Source: Priapulus caudatus (Eukaryota; Priapulida; Priapulimorpha; Priapulimorphida; Priapulidae). From it: a stretch of 20,397 nt of DNA. Of the stretch, positions 10,395 to 19,887 are shown piece by piece (position 1 is the stretch's first letter; each line of letters opens with the position of its first letter). Position numbers and translations under genes: made by a program. The stretch lies in the NCBI RefSeq assembly GCF_000485595.1, contig NW_014577180.1, positions 549,322 through 569,718 of the forward strand. The letters run 5' to 3'. The notes beneath the pieces are model-generated. The model worked only from the letters and a program-made list of their open reading frames with translations, was not told where the DNA came from and did no database searches.

Positions 10395-10763
10395 TGTAAA
10401 CAGGAATGAAGATAGAAAGCCAAACTTGTTGTAGTAGCCGGAATAAACTTTAATAACGCATACACAGTGTCGTCACATCGCACAAAGAGACAAAGAACGC
10501 GCACACGCGCATACGCGCGTGTGCGCAGCTCCGCGCCCAGAACACGAATCCTCTCCTACATCTCTCTCCTATCAATTTCCTCCAAACTCCTACAAACATA
10601 CTGCCCGCACATGTACCCGTTCTCACAGACTACGTCCTACCCCAATTTCACAGTGACCCTCTAATCTGTAACCTAACCACGTTTACCATTCTCTCTAATA
10701 CATCAATGTAGCAATGACGCTCTGTCTAGCTAGCCATGTCACACGTGTAAAACAGATGTTACA
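10395..10763 (-). repeat. LTR of E1 (369 bp)
   Basis: Bounded on the + strand by tgtaaaca (10395-10402) and tgttaca (10757-10763), i.e. near-perfect 8-bp terminal inverted repeats with TG..CA ends. It aligns along its length with 18556-18966. The two are nearly identical from about 10520 to 10763 apart from indels, and much more divergent from 10405 to 10490. It contains a perfect GC palindrome at 10499-10526. Right-hand flank is atagcaatag. Confidence 0.65.
10499..10526. repeat. Perfect 12-bp inverted repeat in the LTR
   Basis: GCGCACACGCGC, spacer atac, then GCGCGTGTGCGC. The E2 copy (about 18701-18725) is similar but imperfect. In an LTR this GC hairpin could fall in the transcript leader. 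Confidence 0.8.
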
Positions 10764-11356
10764 ATAGCAATAGTCACATGGGGCCTTAATATGTAATATA
10801 TAAGAATATGTAATATATATATGTACGTTGATATGTAAAGTCAATCAAGTAAACGATTCATTTACACTTTAGATGTGTGATTATACTATATGTTTGCCGC
10901 GGACCAAGGTAGTAGAGAGTAAATGCGAGATCGGGAGTGAGAGATAAAGTGATGAGGAAAAGAGATCGGGGCCCGCACGAGAGGGAGAAGAAGAGGGTTA
11001 GTAATCGACATATAGCACGTAAACGAAGATAAAATGAGCAGGGTGAGTTGGTGATTCACATGCAGGGATAAAAATAGGGGAGAAGAAGAGCGACGCTAGG
11101 GCGAGGGAGAGGCGGTAATAATAGTAGTGTAACACAAGTACATTTCTAGAGTGTTCGCTGGTGGTTTAGCTCACGATGTCAGAGGCACGACCCCAAAAGC
11201 AATCTATTGTGGCAGTCATAGAAGTAGGATGCAGAAACGGTAACTCTTTATTACATAGTTTATGTGGACAATTTGGTCATGAAAACAAACACATATATCA
11301 TGAATTTATATGATTTCGGTATAACACATACTCGGTGTAACTCACGTGATATAGTC
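10764..11356. other. Non-coding flank with purine-rich tract
   Basis: AT-rich at 10790-10860 (repeated tatgtaatatata). From about 10906 to 11118 the + strand is strongly purine-biased (gagagtaaatgcgagatcgg..., gagggagaagaagagggtta..., gagggagaggcgg). No gene is supported. Confidence 0.45.
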
Positions 11357-11952
11357 CAGGGGCCGGTTTTCAGAAACAAAATATCTGTCTTAACATTAGT
11401 CTTTACATTAACTTTGACTCGTAAACCCTTGACAGAAACATCGTTAAGTTACGAGGATGAAAAATCCTAGAAAACTTCCTCTTAACAGTACGAGATCCTA
11501 GACCCTCTGGTAACTTTAAAACCAAATGAAGATAACGTAGTTATACGACGAATTGCATCTATAGAGATATTATATTTGATATAGATTAGTAAACCATGTT
11601 TTTTTCATAAGAAACACGTCAGAAACATTACACGTCGCAAACATTTACCAATCGTTTAACAAAACCATCAAAACATATAGAGACATTAGTATATAACTAG
11701 TGGAACTAGTATATTATGTCGATGACCAAAAAATACATTTACAAGTGGCGATTCTAGTTTTGGATTGTTTGATGAGTCATGACTCTCGTGAATTGCCTTT
11801 CTGTGCAGAATAATGTCTTGCAGTGGAGAACAACTTGCTCATGGCGTTTTGCATACATTTTTGTCATGCACAACAAATGTATATGAATCTGAGTTTTGTG
11901 ATAGATTCTCATCGAATCTGCAGCATTGAAACGTTTCTGACAACAGGCCCTA
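11357..11952. mobile_element. Probable TIR element with GGGGCC-type ends
   Basis: The left end CAGGGGCCGGTTTTCAGAAAC (11357-11376) and the inverted right end (GTTTCTGACAACAGGCCCT, 11933-11951) form a diverged ~20-bp terminal inverted repeat. The interior is AT-rich and shows no transposase frame. No clear target-site duplication was found. This is compatible with an old non-autonomous DNA transposon, perhaps hAT-like from the CAGGGG start; family uncertain. Confidence 0.45.
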
Positions 11953-12360
11953 GGTGCGTACTCGGCTACGTTTTAATATAATGAGAGAGAGAGAAAATGC
12001 GAAGATCATAATTACCTATAGAAGTAGTCGCAGAATTAGAATGTAGAAACGGTGACTATTTAAGCGTTGTCACGTGCGCTATATATATATATAACTACCG
12101 CAAGGGTTGGTAAGAACGGGTATTCTTTCCCTTTTTATTATGGCTTGGTCCGAAGGTTTTTCAAGGCTGGAGCCAACAACTCTTGTTGTTCTCCGCGCCG
12201 GGTTTAACCAGACGCACGCGCTGTCATCGCTGCTACCAATCTGTGCTACCATCTTAGCTATCGACTGCTACAGGAACCAATAAAACAGTTCGTAGTTTGC
12301 CCAGGGGTTGTGTGACGTCACATAGTAGTATACTTATAGTATTATAGTTATAGTTAGTAG

Positions 12361-12487
<127 letters not shown>

Positions 12488-13352
12488 CGTGCGTGTGCGT
12501 GTATATATTTACTCAGTTATATCTGTATATCTATATTTCATGTTAACATATTAACCGTAATCTATAATTGTTTGTAAACATGGTTCTGTGGTCATATATT
12601 TAGCTGATCGTTTCTGTTGACGATGAATATATAACTAACAATGCAGGTAGTAAATCCAACAAGAGAACTACTAGGTACCGTGTTCCCTGAATTACCTCGT
12701 TATCACTGTGTGTTCGATCATGTACGACCAAATGAATCAGATGGCGCCATTGGTCTGGGTCTGTTGAAGACGATTAGCTTTATGTTGTGTGTAGGCTCAA
12801 TTCAGCAGCTGATGTAATAATTATGATGTACCGCGCTCTCTGCTATGCTGAAAATTGCAATTCCATGACACCGTGCATCATACATGCGGCGTGAGGCGGT
12901 GTAAGCTTCTAGCGTACTCTAATACGCAACTAATACATACGTGTGCTAGTCTACGCCTGAACTCTTGCGAGTATACTAGAGAGCTTACAAAATCATAGCG
13001 GATATAAAAACTGGTGCACACAGAACAGCACGCCATATGATCCATCATGTGGATAAATCTTTACGACAGAAATTGTCACATATTCTATGACACGAGTGTT
13101 CGCATACATCTATGCTTCTTGCTACTACGTGATGCTGTTTGACTTGGTTGACTTAAATGCTTAATGACTTAATCTTAACACGCATGCGTGAGATTTCACA
13201 CGGTATATCGGTGTAACCTACAGGATTAACATATACGAGCTATATAGAAACCAATAATATCAATAGTATCAATTAATTTAGATGTCATGTGTTTACGTAA
13301 ACAATTTTGTTGCGAATTGTTTAAATATCACTCTATATAAAATATGCTACGT

Positions 13353-13387
13353 AAACTCTACGATTGGTGTCTTAGCCCGTAGAGTTT
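13353..13387. repeat. Short perfect hairpin
   Basis: AAACTCTACG and its inverse complement CGTAGAGTTT are separated by 15 bases. There is no U-tract or gene nearby, so any function is unknown. Confidence 0.5.
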
Positions 13388-13826
13388 TCAGAAAAAATTT
13401 AGCACTTTTGTCGCAAATACTTGATTAAATTTTCAATCGAATTTCTAACTGTATGATTCGCTTCTTGCGTTTTTGACGGGCAATACTTGATACGCTCAGC
13501 AGGAAATGTATATCAATATCATAAAACTGAAGATATTGATATAATATCCCGTAGAAAAGCTGTGCATATCAAAACTTCTGTATCCGAAATTCATGTAATA
13601 AGAAATAAACATTTCATATTTATGAAACATATTTATTTCATCTGCAACATAACTTCGTTAATTTGGCGAATAGAGGTAGCACCCGACCATGCAAAATGTT
13701 TGTAAAACGTTGATTCGCCGCTGTACTTGAATGTAAAAATGCGTTTATTGTAGAGCAGCAAATAAATTTATGTATACGCGCAATTCACTGCCGTTCATAC
13801 AATTTTTCCACGGTAATAACGTTCGT

Positions 13827-13894
13827 ATACACACACGCACGCGCACACGCACACGCACGTACACGCACCCGCACACGCACACGCACACGCACAT
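13827..13894. repeat. (CACACG)n-like repeat
   Basis: Alternating cacacg/cgcaca units with two interruptions, prone to Z-DNA. Val/Arg/Cys frames on the minus strand derive from it. Confidence 0.85.
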
Positions 13895-15237
13895 GTAAAC
13901 AGACTCACATGCGCGTGCGCCATACATATTACACACATTACTGCATGTTATCGTCGGTGTGGCTTCTCTGTCGTTTCTCTGCATTGGTGTCTGTAACGCA
14001 TGACGATAAATCCGCTTAGTATCGTTCGCACAATTTAGGCAATTTATAATGTTTCCGGATACTAAATGGTGTTCACTCTTTTGAACTGTGACATCAAATA
14101 CGATTAAGTACTATTAAAAAAGTTAATAAGAAAGTAGCGCAAAATCTCTTTAAATATTAAACCTACTTCTTTACCTATATTATTTTTAATCATCTCATGT
14201 GAGGAACTGCAAATATATTCATACTTAAAAGGAGAAAAACTGAAAACTGTACGATTGTCAATGCTGTGCAATTTTATTTTAGATTACCATTTTCTAAAAG
14301 AAATAGCGCAGCTTAATGAGGAATGACGCTCAAAATGAGTATAAATGCCAGCACATATTTGTGCGCTCAAGAAGACGAGCATCCTTTAAAATTCTGTCGC
14401 TCTTTGAAACGTTAATGTGCCATTAGCTTTAACTCCCTCTGAAGATGAGAAACAGTGGCAGGCGTAACAGACTAACACGACATAAGGTATATGCGGCTGT
14501 GGAAGTAAAATGAGTAGCATACATGGCGAGTGGCTATAACGTCAACACAAATAGTAGACACCAACGCTGTATATCTGCTAGACGATGTCATAACAACACG
14601 CTAGAGAGATCTATGTGTGAGGCATGCATAAGAATAACATACACCAGAAATAGACGCATATAGGCGGTAGAAAATTTACTGTTAGGGAACACAAATAGTT
14701 TAATACGCACTAGTAAGCGGAAGCGAGTGCTGAGTCGGAATTTGGTAGAAAATGGGAGGCGTTTACTCAGGGTCTGGTACGAAATGTTTTGATTTGATTG
14801 ATCCTCACGCAGTTATGTTGTGTGTTCTAACAAGTACATTGAATAGAATACTGTCAGATTCTCTTATTTATGTCTACAAAACGACCGCCTCATGCAGATG
14901 TTGATTCAAACACATAATTCTAGTGTTAAACTTCAAAGCACCCAAGAAAAACAATCCTTTATTAAAAGTACTAGTTAATCTATTTCTTGCCGGTGTGAAT
15001 TTGACAAAATTTCTATTCCAACGTCGCTTCCCATTGAAATACACATGGTTTAAGGAGTAAAGAGCAGCTGTTAGTAGAAAGTGGCTGAGGCCATATAACA
15101 ACTATGCACTGAACCAGGCGCTAAAATTAAACGCGCCTGTGAAGGCTCCGCGTGATTTACAAGCCAATGTCGCCTAAACTGGGTCAGCGTAGAATTTCGT
15201 TTAAACAGTAAAAGTAGACAGAAACATTGAGCCGGGC

Positions 15238-15278
15238 TAAATAAAAGCGGGGCTCAGGACACCGCACCGATTCAGTTC
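15238..15278 (+). promoter_or_regulatory. TATA-like box plus initiator for the channel gene
   Basis: TAAATAAAAG (15238-15247) lies about 30 bp upstream of TCAGTT (15272-15277), a perfect match to the arthropod-type initiator TCAKTY, with the presumed start A at 15274. The start would leave an 88-base leader before the ATG at 15362. No clear downstream promoter element was seen. The spacing of the two motifs makes chance less likely, but no transcript data support it here. Confidence 0.55.
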
Positions 15279-15342
15279 GTGTGTGCTGCGATAGCAGTTG
15301 CTCAGCATCTGCATCTGCGCTCCGCATCTGCGAGGCATACAC

Positions 15343-15405
15343 ATGCCCCGGCCCGGCAGCAATGTCGATTCTCCTGCACGCCGTGAACTTTGTGCTCATC
15401 GCTAG
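15343..15405 (+). other. Upstream ORF overlapping the channel start
   Basis: An ATG at 15343 in weak context (cacATGc) opens a 20-codon frame that is +1 relative to the channel and stops at 15403-15405, beyond the channel ATG at 15362. If the transcript starts at 15274 this is the first AUG encountered, so channel translation would need leaky scanning. Confidence 0.5.
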
Positions 15406-16612
15406 CTTTCTACCGTCATCGTCGCAATCGCTGCAGACATCTCGTAGATCGCCGGCGGATCTGCTGGGCAGCCTGAAGGAATGGTACGACATGAGGATCC
15501 GGCCCGACGACGATGCTGGCCCAGTCATCGTCACCGTCGACATGTACATCCGAGCGCTCTATAACATAGACGTGCGCAGCATGAGCTTTGATGCCGACTT
15601 CACTCTGCGACAGACGTGGTCTGACCCAAGACTCACATTTCAACGGACGCCACCGGACCCGGAAAAGTATATAGGAGCGCCAAAATTCGCCGACAGTATT
15701 TGGAAGCCTGATCTATTCTTTGTTAATTCAAGACACGCCACCTTCCATGCTGTGACGAGCCCGAACACATTAGTTCGCATTTATCCGAATGGAACCGTGG
15801 TGCTTCACCAGCGAATTACGTCAACGTTCTTCTGTCACATGAATTTAGTTCACTTTCCGTTCGATCAACAGAAATGTTCCATTAAACTCGCAAGCTTCGG
15901 TTATAGCATAGAAGAACTACAGTTCGCCTGGAAGGAAGAGAACCCTGTCACGGTCAACACAGGTATCGAACTGCCACAGTTTCAGCTAGCCAAAGGAGAG
16001 AACGCCTTTCCGGTGGAGGTTATTACGAAACATCATTACACAGGAAACTATAGCGAACTGCTAGTAAATTGCACGATGAATCGTGACTACGAGTATCACG
16101 TCGTGCAGAATCTGATGCCGTGTGTATTTCTGGTAATTTGCTCCTGGATCTCCTTCTGGTTACACGTACAAGCAGCGCCGGCAAGAGTGGCTCTCGGTGT
16201 TACGACGTTCTTAGCGATATACACACAGAGCGCCGCGGTGCGTTACAACCTTCCTCCCGTCTCCTATCTAAAAGCCATCGACGTTTGGTTCATGGCGTGC
16301 AACATATTCATATTCCTGTCACTGCTGGAGTTTGCGCTGGTAAACTACTTCACCAGAAGGTCGGCGAAGGTTGACAAAGGCATTGAGGCACCCGAGCCCG
16401 CCAAAGAACAGGAAACAAATGACACGGCTAAGGCTGAGCGCGTTCTTCCAAAGCTGAAGCGTCAATTGACACGGCTTTCTATCTTAACAGATGAGGAACA
16501 TCGCAAAGCAAAGTACGTCGACATCGTCGCTCGCGTGCTGTTCCCCGTCGCCTTCTGCTTCTTCCTCATCATATTCTGGTCGATTTACAGTGCATCTAGT
16601 ATGAATCTGTAG
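15362..16612 (+). CDS. Cys-loop ligand-gated anion channel subunit, GluCl/GlyR-like
   Basis: Subunit of a pentameric plasma-membrane chloride channel, 416 residues, complete. It has a signal peptide (about 1-23), then an extracellular ligand domain with WKPDLFF (114-120), the Cys-loop Cys158/Cys172 with 13 residues between and FPFD in its turn, and N-glycosylation sites NGT, NYS and NCT. TM1 is about 245-267. PAR (273-275) before TM2 marks anion selectivity, TM2 has Leu9' (284), TM3 is 303-329 and TM4 387-410, joined by a short ~57-residue loop. It is closest in pattern to glutamate-gated chloride channels, but both cysteines of the usual second (loop C) disulfide are absent and TM2 has Ala10' and Tyr12'. 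The start is the first in-frame ATG (GCAatgT, acceptable context), giving a good signal peptide. The whole gene is one uninterrupted frame. The ligand cannot be told; it could also be a pH-, amine- or peptide-gated relative. Confidence 0.9.
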   Translation: MSILLHAVNFVLIASFLPSSSQSLQTSRRSPADLLGSLKEWYDMRIRPDDDAGPVIVTVDMYIRALYNIDVRSMSFDADFTLRQTWSDPRLTFQRTPPDPEKYIGAPKFADSIWKPDLFFVNSRHATFHAVTSPNTLVRIYPNGTVVLHQRITSTFFCHMNLVHFPFDQQKCSIKLASFGYSIEELQFAWKEENPVTVNTGIELPQFQLAKGENAFPVEVITKHHYTGNYSELLVNCTMNRDYEYHVVQNLMPCVFLVICSWISFWLHVQAAPARVALGVTTFLAIYTQSAAVRYNLPPVSYLKAIDVWFMACNIFIFLSLLEFALVNYFTRRSAKVDKGIEAPEPAKEQETNDTAKAERVLPKLKRQLTRLSILTDEEHRKAKYVDIVARVLFPVAFCFFLIIFWSIYSASSMNL

Positions 16613-17552
16613 TAAACGAGGAGCTCATACCAAAATAATGGCAGGGCAGCTGATTTTGCGTTGAAACATTGACCGTTGCAATCAAGGTCGTATAGAAACT
16701 CTCTAGTCACCAGTGTTGAAAATAGTACCACGTCCGCCAGTCCGGCACTGGTAATTTTTAGCATTAATACGGATTTTACTATAGGTATACAGTAGAAATA
16801 TTTTTTTTCGAAATCAAAACTGGCTGAGATTTTATACCTATTTCTAAGACTGCAATGTCGGTTGTGAGTGAAGTGGTCTATCAATATGTGTGTTATAGTT
16901 ATAGACTAAACAACGGGCAGTTGTCGTGTTTCTATAGTATATCATTATGGCATAACATTGCGTTTTGAATTTATAAACGATGTGTTCAAGTAAATCACAA
17001 AAGACCTTCATTGTCTGAGTGACGCTACTTACGTGTTAAATGATAGCAACCTTGTGCTCAATCAATGCGATGTTATGTTATTTCATTTCATTAATTGACT
17101 AGCCTCGCTACGGATATAGTGATTTTGCTTAGTTTTAATGTTACAGATATATTTGTTTTCAATAGGTATATTTAAACATAGATACTGATATTACCGTGTG
17201 CAGTTTCTGCCTGGATAACTCTTACCGCCTGGTGTTACTGTACATAGACTCTCACAACGCTGTGCAATTTGTGTACTAGACAATCGGTTACCTTCGCCCA
17301 GTACGGAGAATAATGCAGGAGCCGTTGAAGCGTTAATCATGTACATCCAGTTTAATGCGCGTATGCCGTCACATGGCTGTCTTAGCACGGTATTCGTTCT
17401 GCATTGACATCGTGCTGTGTTTTTGACTCCACACTATGTATTGTCTGCAATGAAGCTGGTTAATAGCGTGGTGCGGATATCCACGAAAGCTACATCTTTG
17501 TCAGACGTAGCCTAGGAGGAAATAATTCCGGAGTAACCTACCAACCGACTGG
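16613..17552 (+). other. Channel 3' region and spacer
   Basis: No gene. I see no canonical AATAAA up to 17552; a TATAAA variant at 16972-16977 could serve as a poly(A) signal. The rest is AT-rich and featureless by eye. Confidence 0.4.
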
Positions 17553-17697
17553 CCGACCGACCGACCGACCGACCGACCGACCGACCGACCGACCGACCGA
17601 CCGACCGACCGACCGACCGACCGACCGACCGACCGACCGACCGACCGACCGACCGACCGACCGACCGACCGACCGACCGACCGACCGACCGACCGAC
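17553..17697. repeat. (CCGA)n tetranucleotide array
   Basis: About 36 near-perfect ccga units, continuing as degenerate gacgcgacgcgaccgacgcag to about 17725. The minus strand reads (GGTC)n, encoding a Ser-Val-Gly-Arg peptide repeat in every frame by coincidence of the 4-base period; it is not considered a gene. Confidence 0.95.
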
Positions 17698-17725
17698 GCG
17701 ACGCGACCGACGCAGACCGACCGCC

Positions 17726-18555
17726 CGCCCCGACCCTTACCCGACGGCGAACGACCGCCGACTGAGGGTTAGCAGTTAGTGCGGGAAGATTGGATTGGCG
17801 CGGGTAGGAAGTTTGCAGTAGCATGGATCGAGTACTCGGGAAGGCGCGTAATTTGTCATATTCTTTCGATATATAGTCGTTTCTAGTCTGTAATACATGT
17901 CACGTGTTGAGCCATTTAGATATCTACCGCGTGATTTGGTGCTTTGTAATATGGGCGTTTTTTTATAGTTCTCTTATGCACATACCACACGTGGTGCGAA
18001 TGAGAGCAAGTTCACAGAACCCAGCACTGCCCTGGGTTTGATGCCGGCTCATTGTTTGCGCATGCCCGCACACCATGGGTGAGAAATATTGGCAACACGG
18101 CCGTTATAGTTAGTTTCTGTGCTACTATGTGATTATAGCCTGAGTGTGCTGCAACAGCAGCAGTTTCCGAAAACGTTTAGATCGAGAAACTTGCCAAGGA
18201 TTCCGTTTTAAGCGAATAATAACCTCCTTCCAAGAAGCGCCCTGAATCGTGTATACAATTCGTCGTACGTTTTATGTTAAGTAGTTTCAGAAATTAATTG
18301 CGTCTGTCAAATAGAACGTAACCAAATGCCAAACGAACACAGTGGCAATAATCTTAAGATGAAGCTGTTAATATCTGCTATAAAACAATAACTTTAACGT
18401 ACTCTCATACAGTTGCTAAACGAGCAATGTCCTGTGTGTTGAAGTGCACGGTTTAATGTGATTCTTAATAGTGACTATTATATGTCTTACACGTTTAACC
18501 AAACATATTCTAGCATCCTTACAAACATTGCTTGCCGCCGCGTTCTGTCGCATAG
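17726..18555. other. Non-coding spacer before E2
   Basis: Featureless apart from a small hairpin, AACCCAG/CTGGGTT (18018-18038), overlapping a tRNA B-box-like ggtttgatgcc. The tRNA interpretation was rejected. The last bases before E2 are cgcatag. Confidence 0.4.
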
Positions 18556-18966
18556 TGTTAAACAGGAATGTAGCGTTCACGGTAGAAATGATGTAAGAAG
18601 ATCCAAACTTGGTGGTAACTGACAACCTTGTTAATACTCAATACACTGGTAGCCACCTTCAATCAGACAATCGGCACCAACAACAAAGAAACCGCCACAA
18701 CGCGCGCAATACGGCGCGTGTGCGCAGCTCGACGCCAGAACCACGAATCCTCTCCTACATCTCTCTCCTATCAATTTCCTCCAAAACTACCTACAAACAT
18801 AACCTGCCGCCAGCATGTACCCTTCCACAGACCCCTACCTCCAATTTCAGCAGTGACAACCTCTAATCTCGTAACCTACACTGTTACCATTCTCTCTACA
18901 ATCACAGTAGCAATGACAGCTCTGTCTAGCTAGCCATGTTCACACCGTGTAAAACAGATGTTTACA
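18556..18966 (-). repeat. LTR of E2 (411 bp)
   Basis: Bounded by tgttaaaca (18556-18564) and tgtttaca (18959-18966). It aligns with 10395-10763. Shared blocks include cctctcctacatctctctcc, ctctgtctagctagccatgt and gtgtaaaacagatg. It carries about 25 extra bases near its left end (18570-18596) relative to E1, and single-base differences throughout. Confidence 0.65.
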
Positions 18967-18969
18967 ACA

Positions 18970-18985
18970 TCTCCGCTTTCCCCCT
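18970..18985 (-). other. Polypurine tract of E2
   Basis: Read on the minus strand, AGGGGGAAAGCGGAGA lies three bases before the start of the LTR (TGTAAACA). A purine run directly upstream of the 3' LTR is the standard primer for plus-strand DNA synthesis in LTR retrotransposons. Confidence 0.55.
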
Positions 18986-19758
18986 AGAAACGAAGACTAG
19001 GGTAGTCATCGACTCAGCGTCCTCGCTGCTTACACATCTAAAACCGAACGCTAACCCAATTTCCAAAAAATCTACCGCTAATATCTTTCCTATACCTCAA
19101 CCCAACGAGGAACGCTTTCTTGTCGGATAAACACGCACACAACAATACACACAATACATACAAGCAATCAAAATCCAAAATAAAACAGCATGATAAAAGC
19201 GTAGAAAACAAGTAACGATAATTTCGATCGCAATAAAATAAGTCAGAAACCTCACACATATTGGCATGAGCCATTCTAGAATCGCGCAAATTACACTCAC
19301 CTTGCTATTTTATGGCTGTAAACGTAGCGTGGCGTAGCGTATACAGCCACGCATCTACGAAACGCCACCCGTATACTGGATAATCATCATAAGCCAGGCA
19401 CACAGGCCCATTGCACACAGGATAATAAACACGGCACTGATGTGGTACTGTAGTCACTTCACACATTCATACGGCCCAAAAATCATCATATATTCATAAT
19501 ACAGCCAACCAAATGAACGCAAAACTGATTTCATAATTTTGTCGATGAAATTGGGCACTATAACAAACTCAATGTGAAGACATGTGTTAGCGGTACTGAC
19601 AATATAGTGAAACGTACCGTCACTGTTAGCACAATTCACGAAACGATCACAAAATTTCTAAAACAAAGTTTCAAACGGAAAATAGATTCCACAAAAAAAA
19701 AAACGTTAGAAGCATATATCATGAAGACATACGCGTTCCAATAATAACAACCATAAAC

Positions 19759-19887
19759 CTACATAGCATACATACATAATACATACATACATACATAGAG
19801 TACAATACATACATACATACATACGTACATACAACATACATACATACATACATACATAATACATCCATACAATACGACATACATACA
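19759..19887. repeat. Interrupted TACA array inside E2
   Basis: Many tacata/catac units broken by indels (catagcatac, agagtacaat, cgtacat). Positionally equivalent to 9622-9740 in E1. Confidence 0.85.

Larger units (their letters stand above)
9543..10763 (-). mobile_element. LTR element E1, 5' part, truncated at the gap
   Basis: Read on the minus strand it runs: LTR (10763 to 10395), primer-binding-like site (10391 to 10376), a frame-broken acidic reading frame (about 10290 to 9986), a TGTA microsatellite (9740 to 9622), then the gap. The same order of internal sequence recurs in E2 (18556-20397). No reverse transcriptase, integrase or protease is visible in either copy, so this is most likely a short non-autonomous LTR retrotransposon (TRIM/LARD-like). 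The family assignment is inference from structure. Confidence 0.65.

Noticed and set aside
15281-15361. Channel start at the GTG of 15281
   Set aside because: GTG is not expected as an animal start; the in-frame ATG at 15362 gives a proper signal peptide.
15184-15643. Minus-strand frames overlapping the channel 5' end
   Set aside because: Antisense shadows of the channel and its leader with no recognisable domain.
17501-17824. Minus-strand 107-codon frame with a Ser-Val-Gly-Arg repeat
   Set aside because: Produced entirely by the CCGA tetranucleotide array, which stays open in all frames; the flanking part shows no domain.
18018-18046. tRNA B-box-like ggtttgatgcc beside a 7-bp hairpin
   Set aside because: No A-box, acceptor stem or cloverleaf could be formed at the right spacing.
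18936-19300. Small frames inside E2 as host genes
   Set aside because: They lie within the mobile element's internal region and LTR, on both strands, and have no domain.
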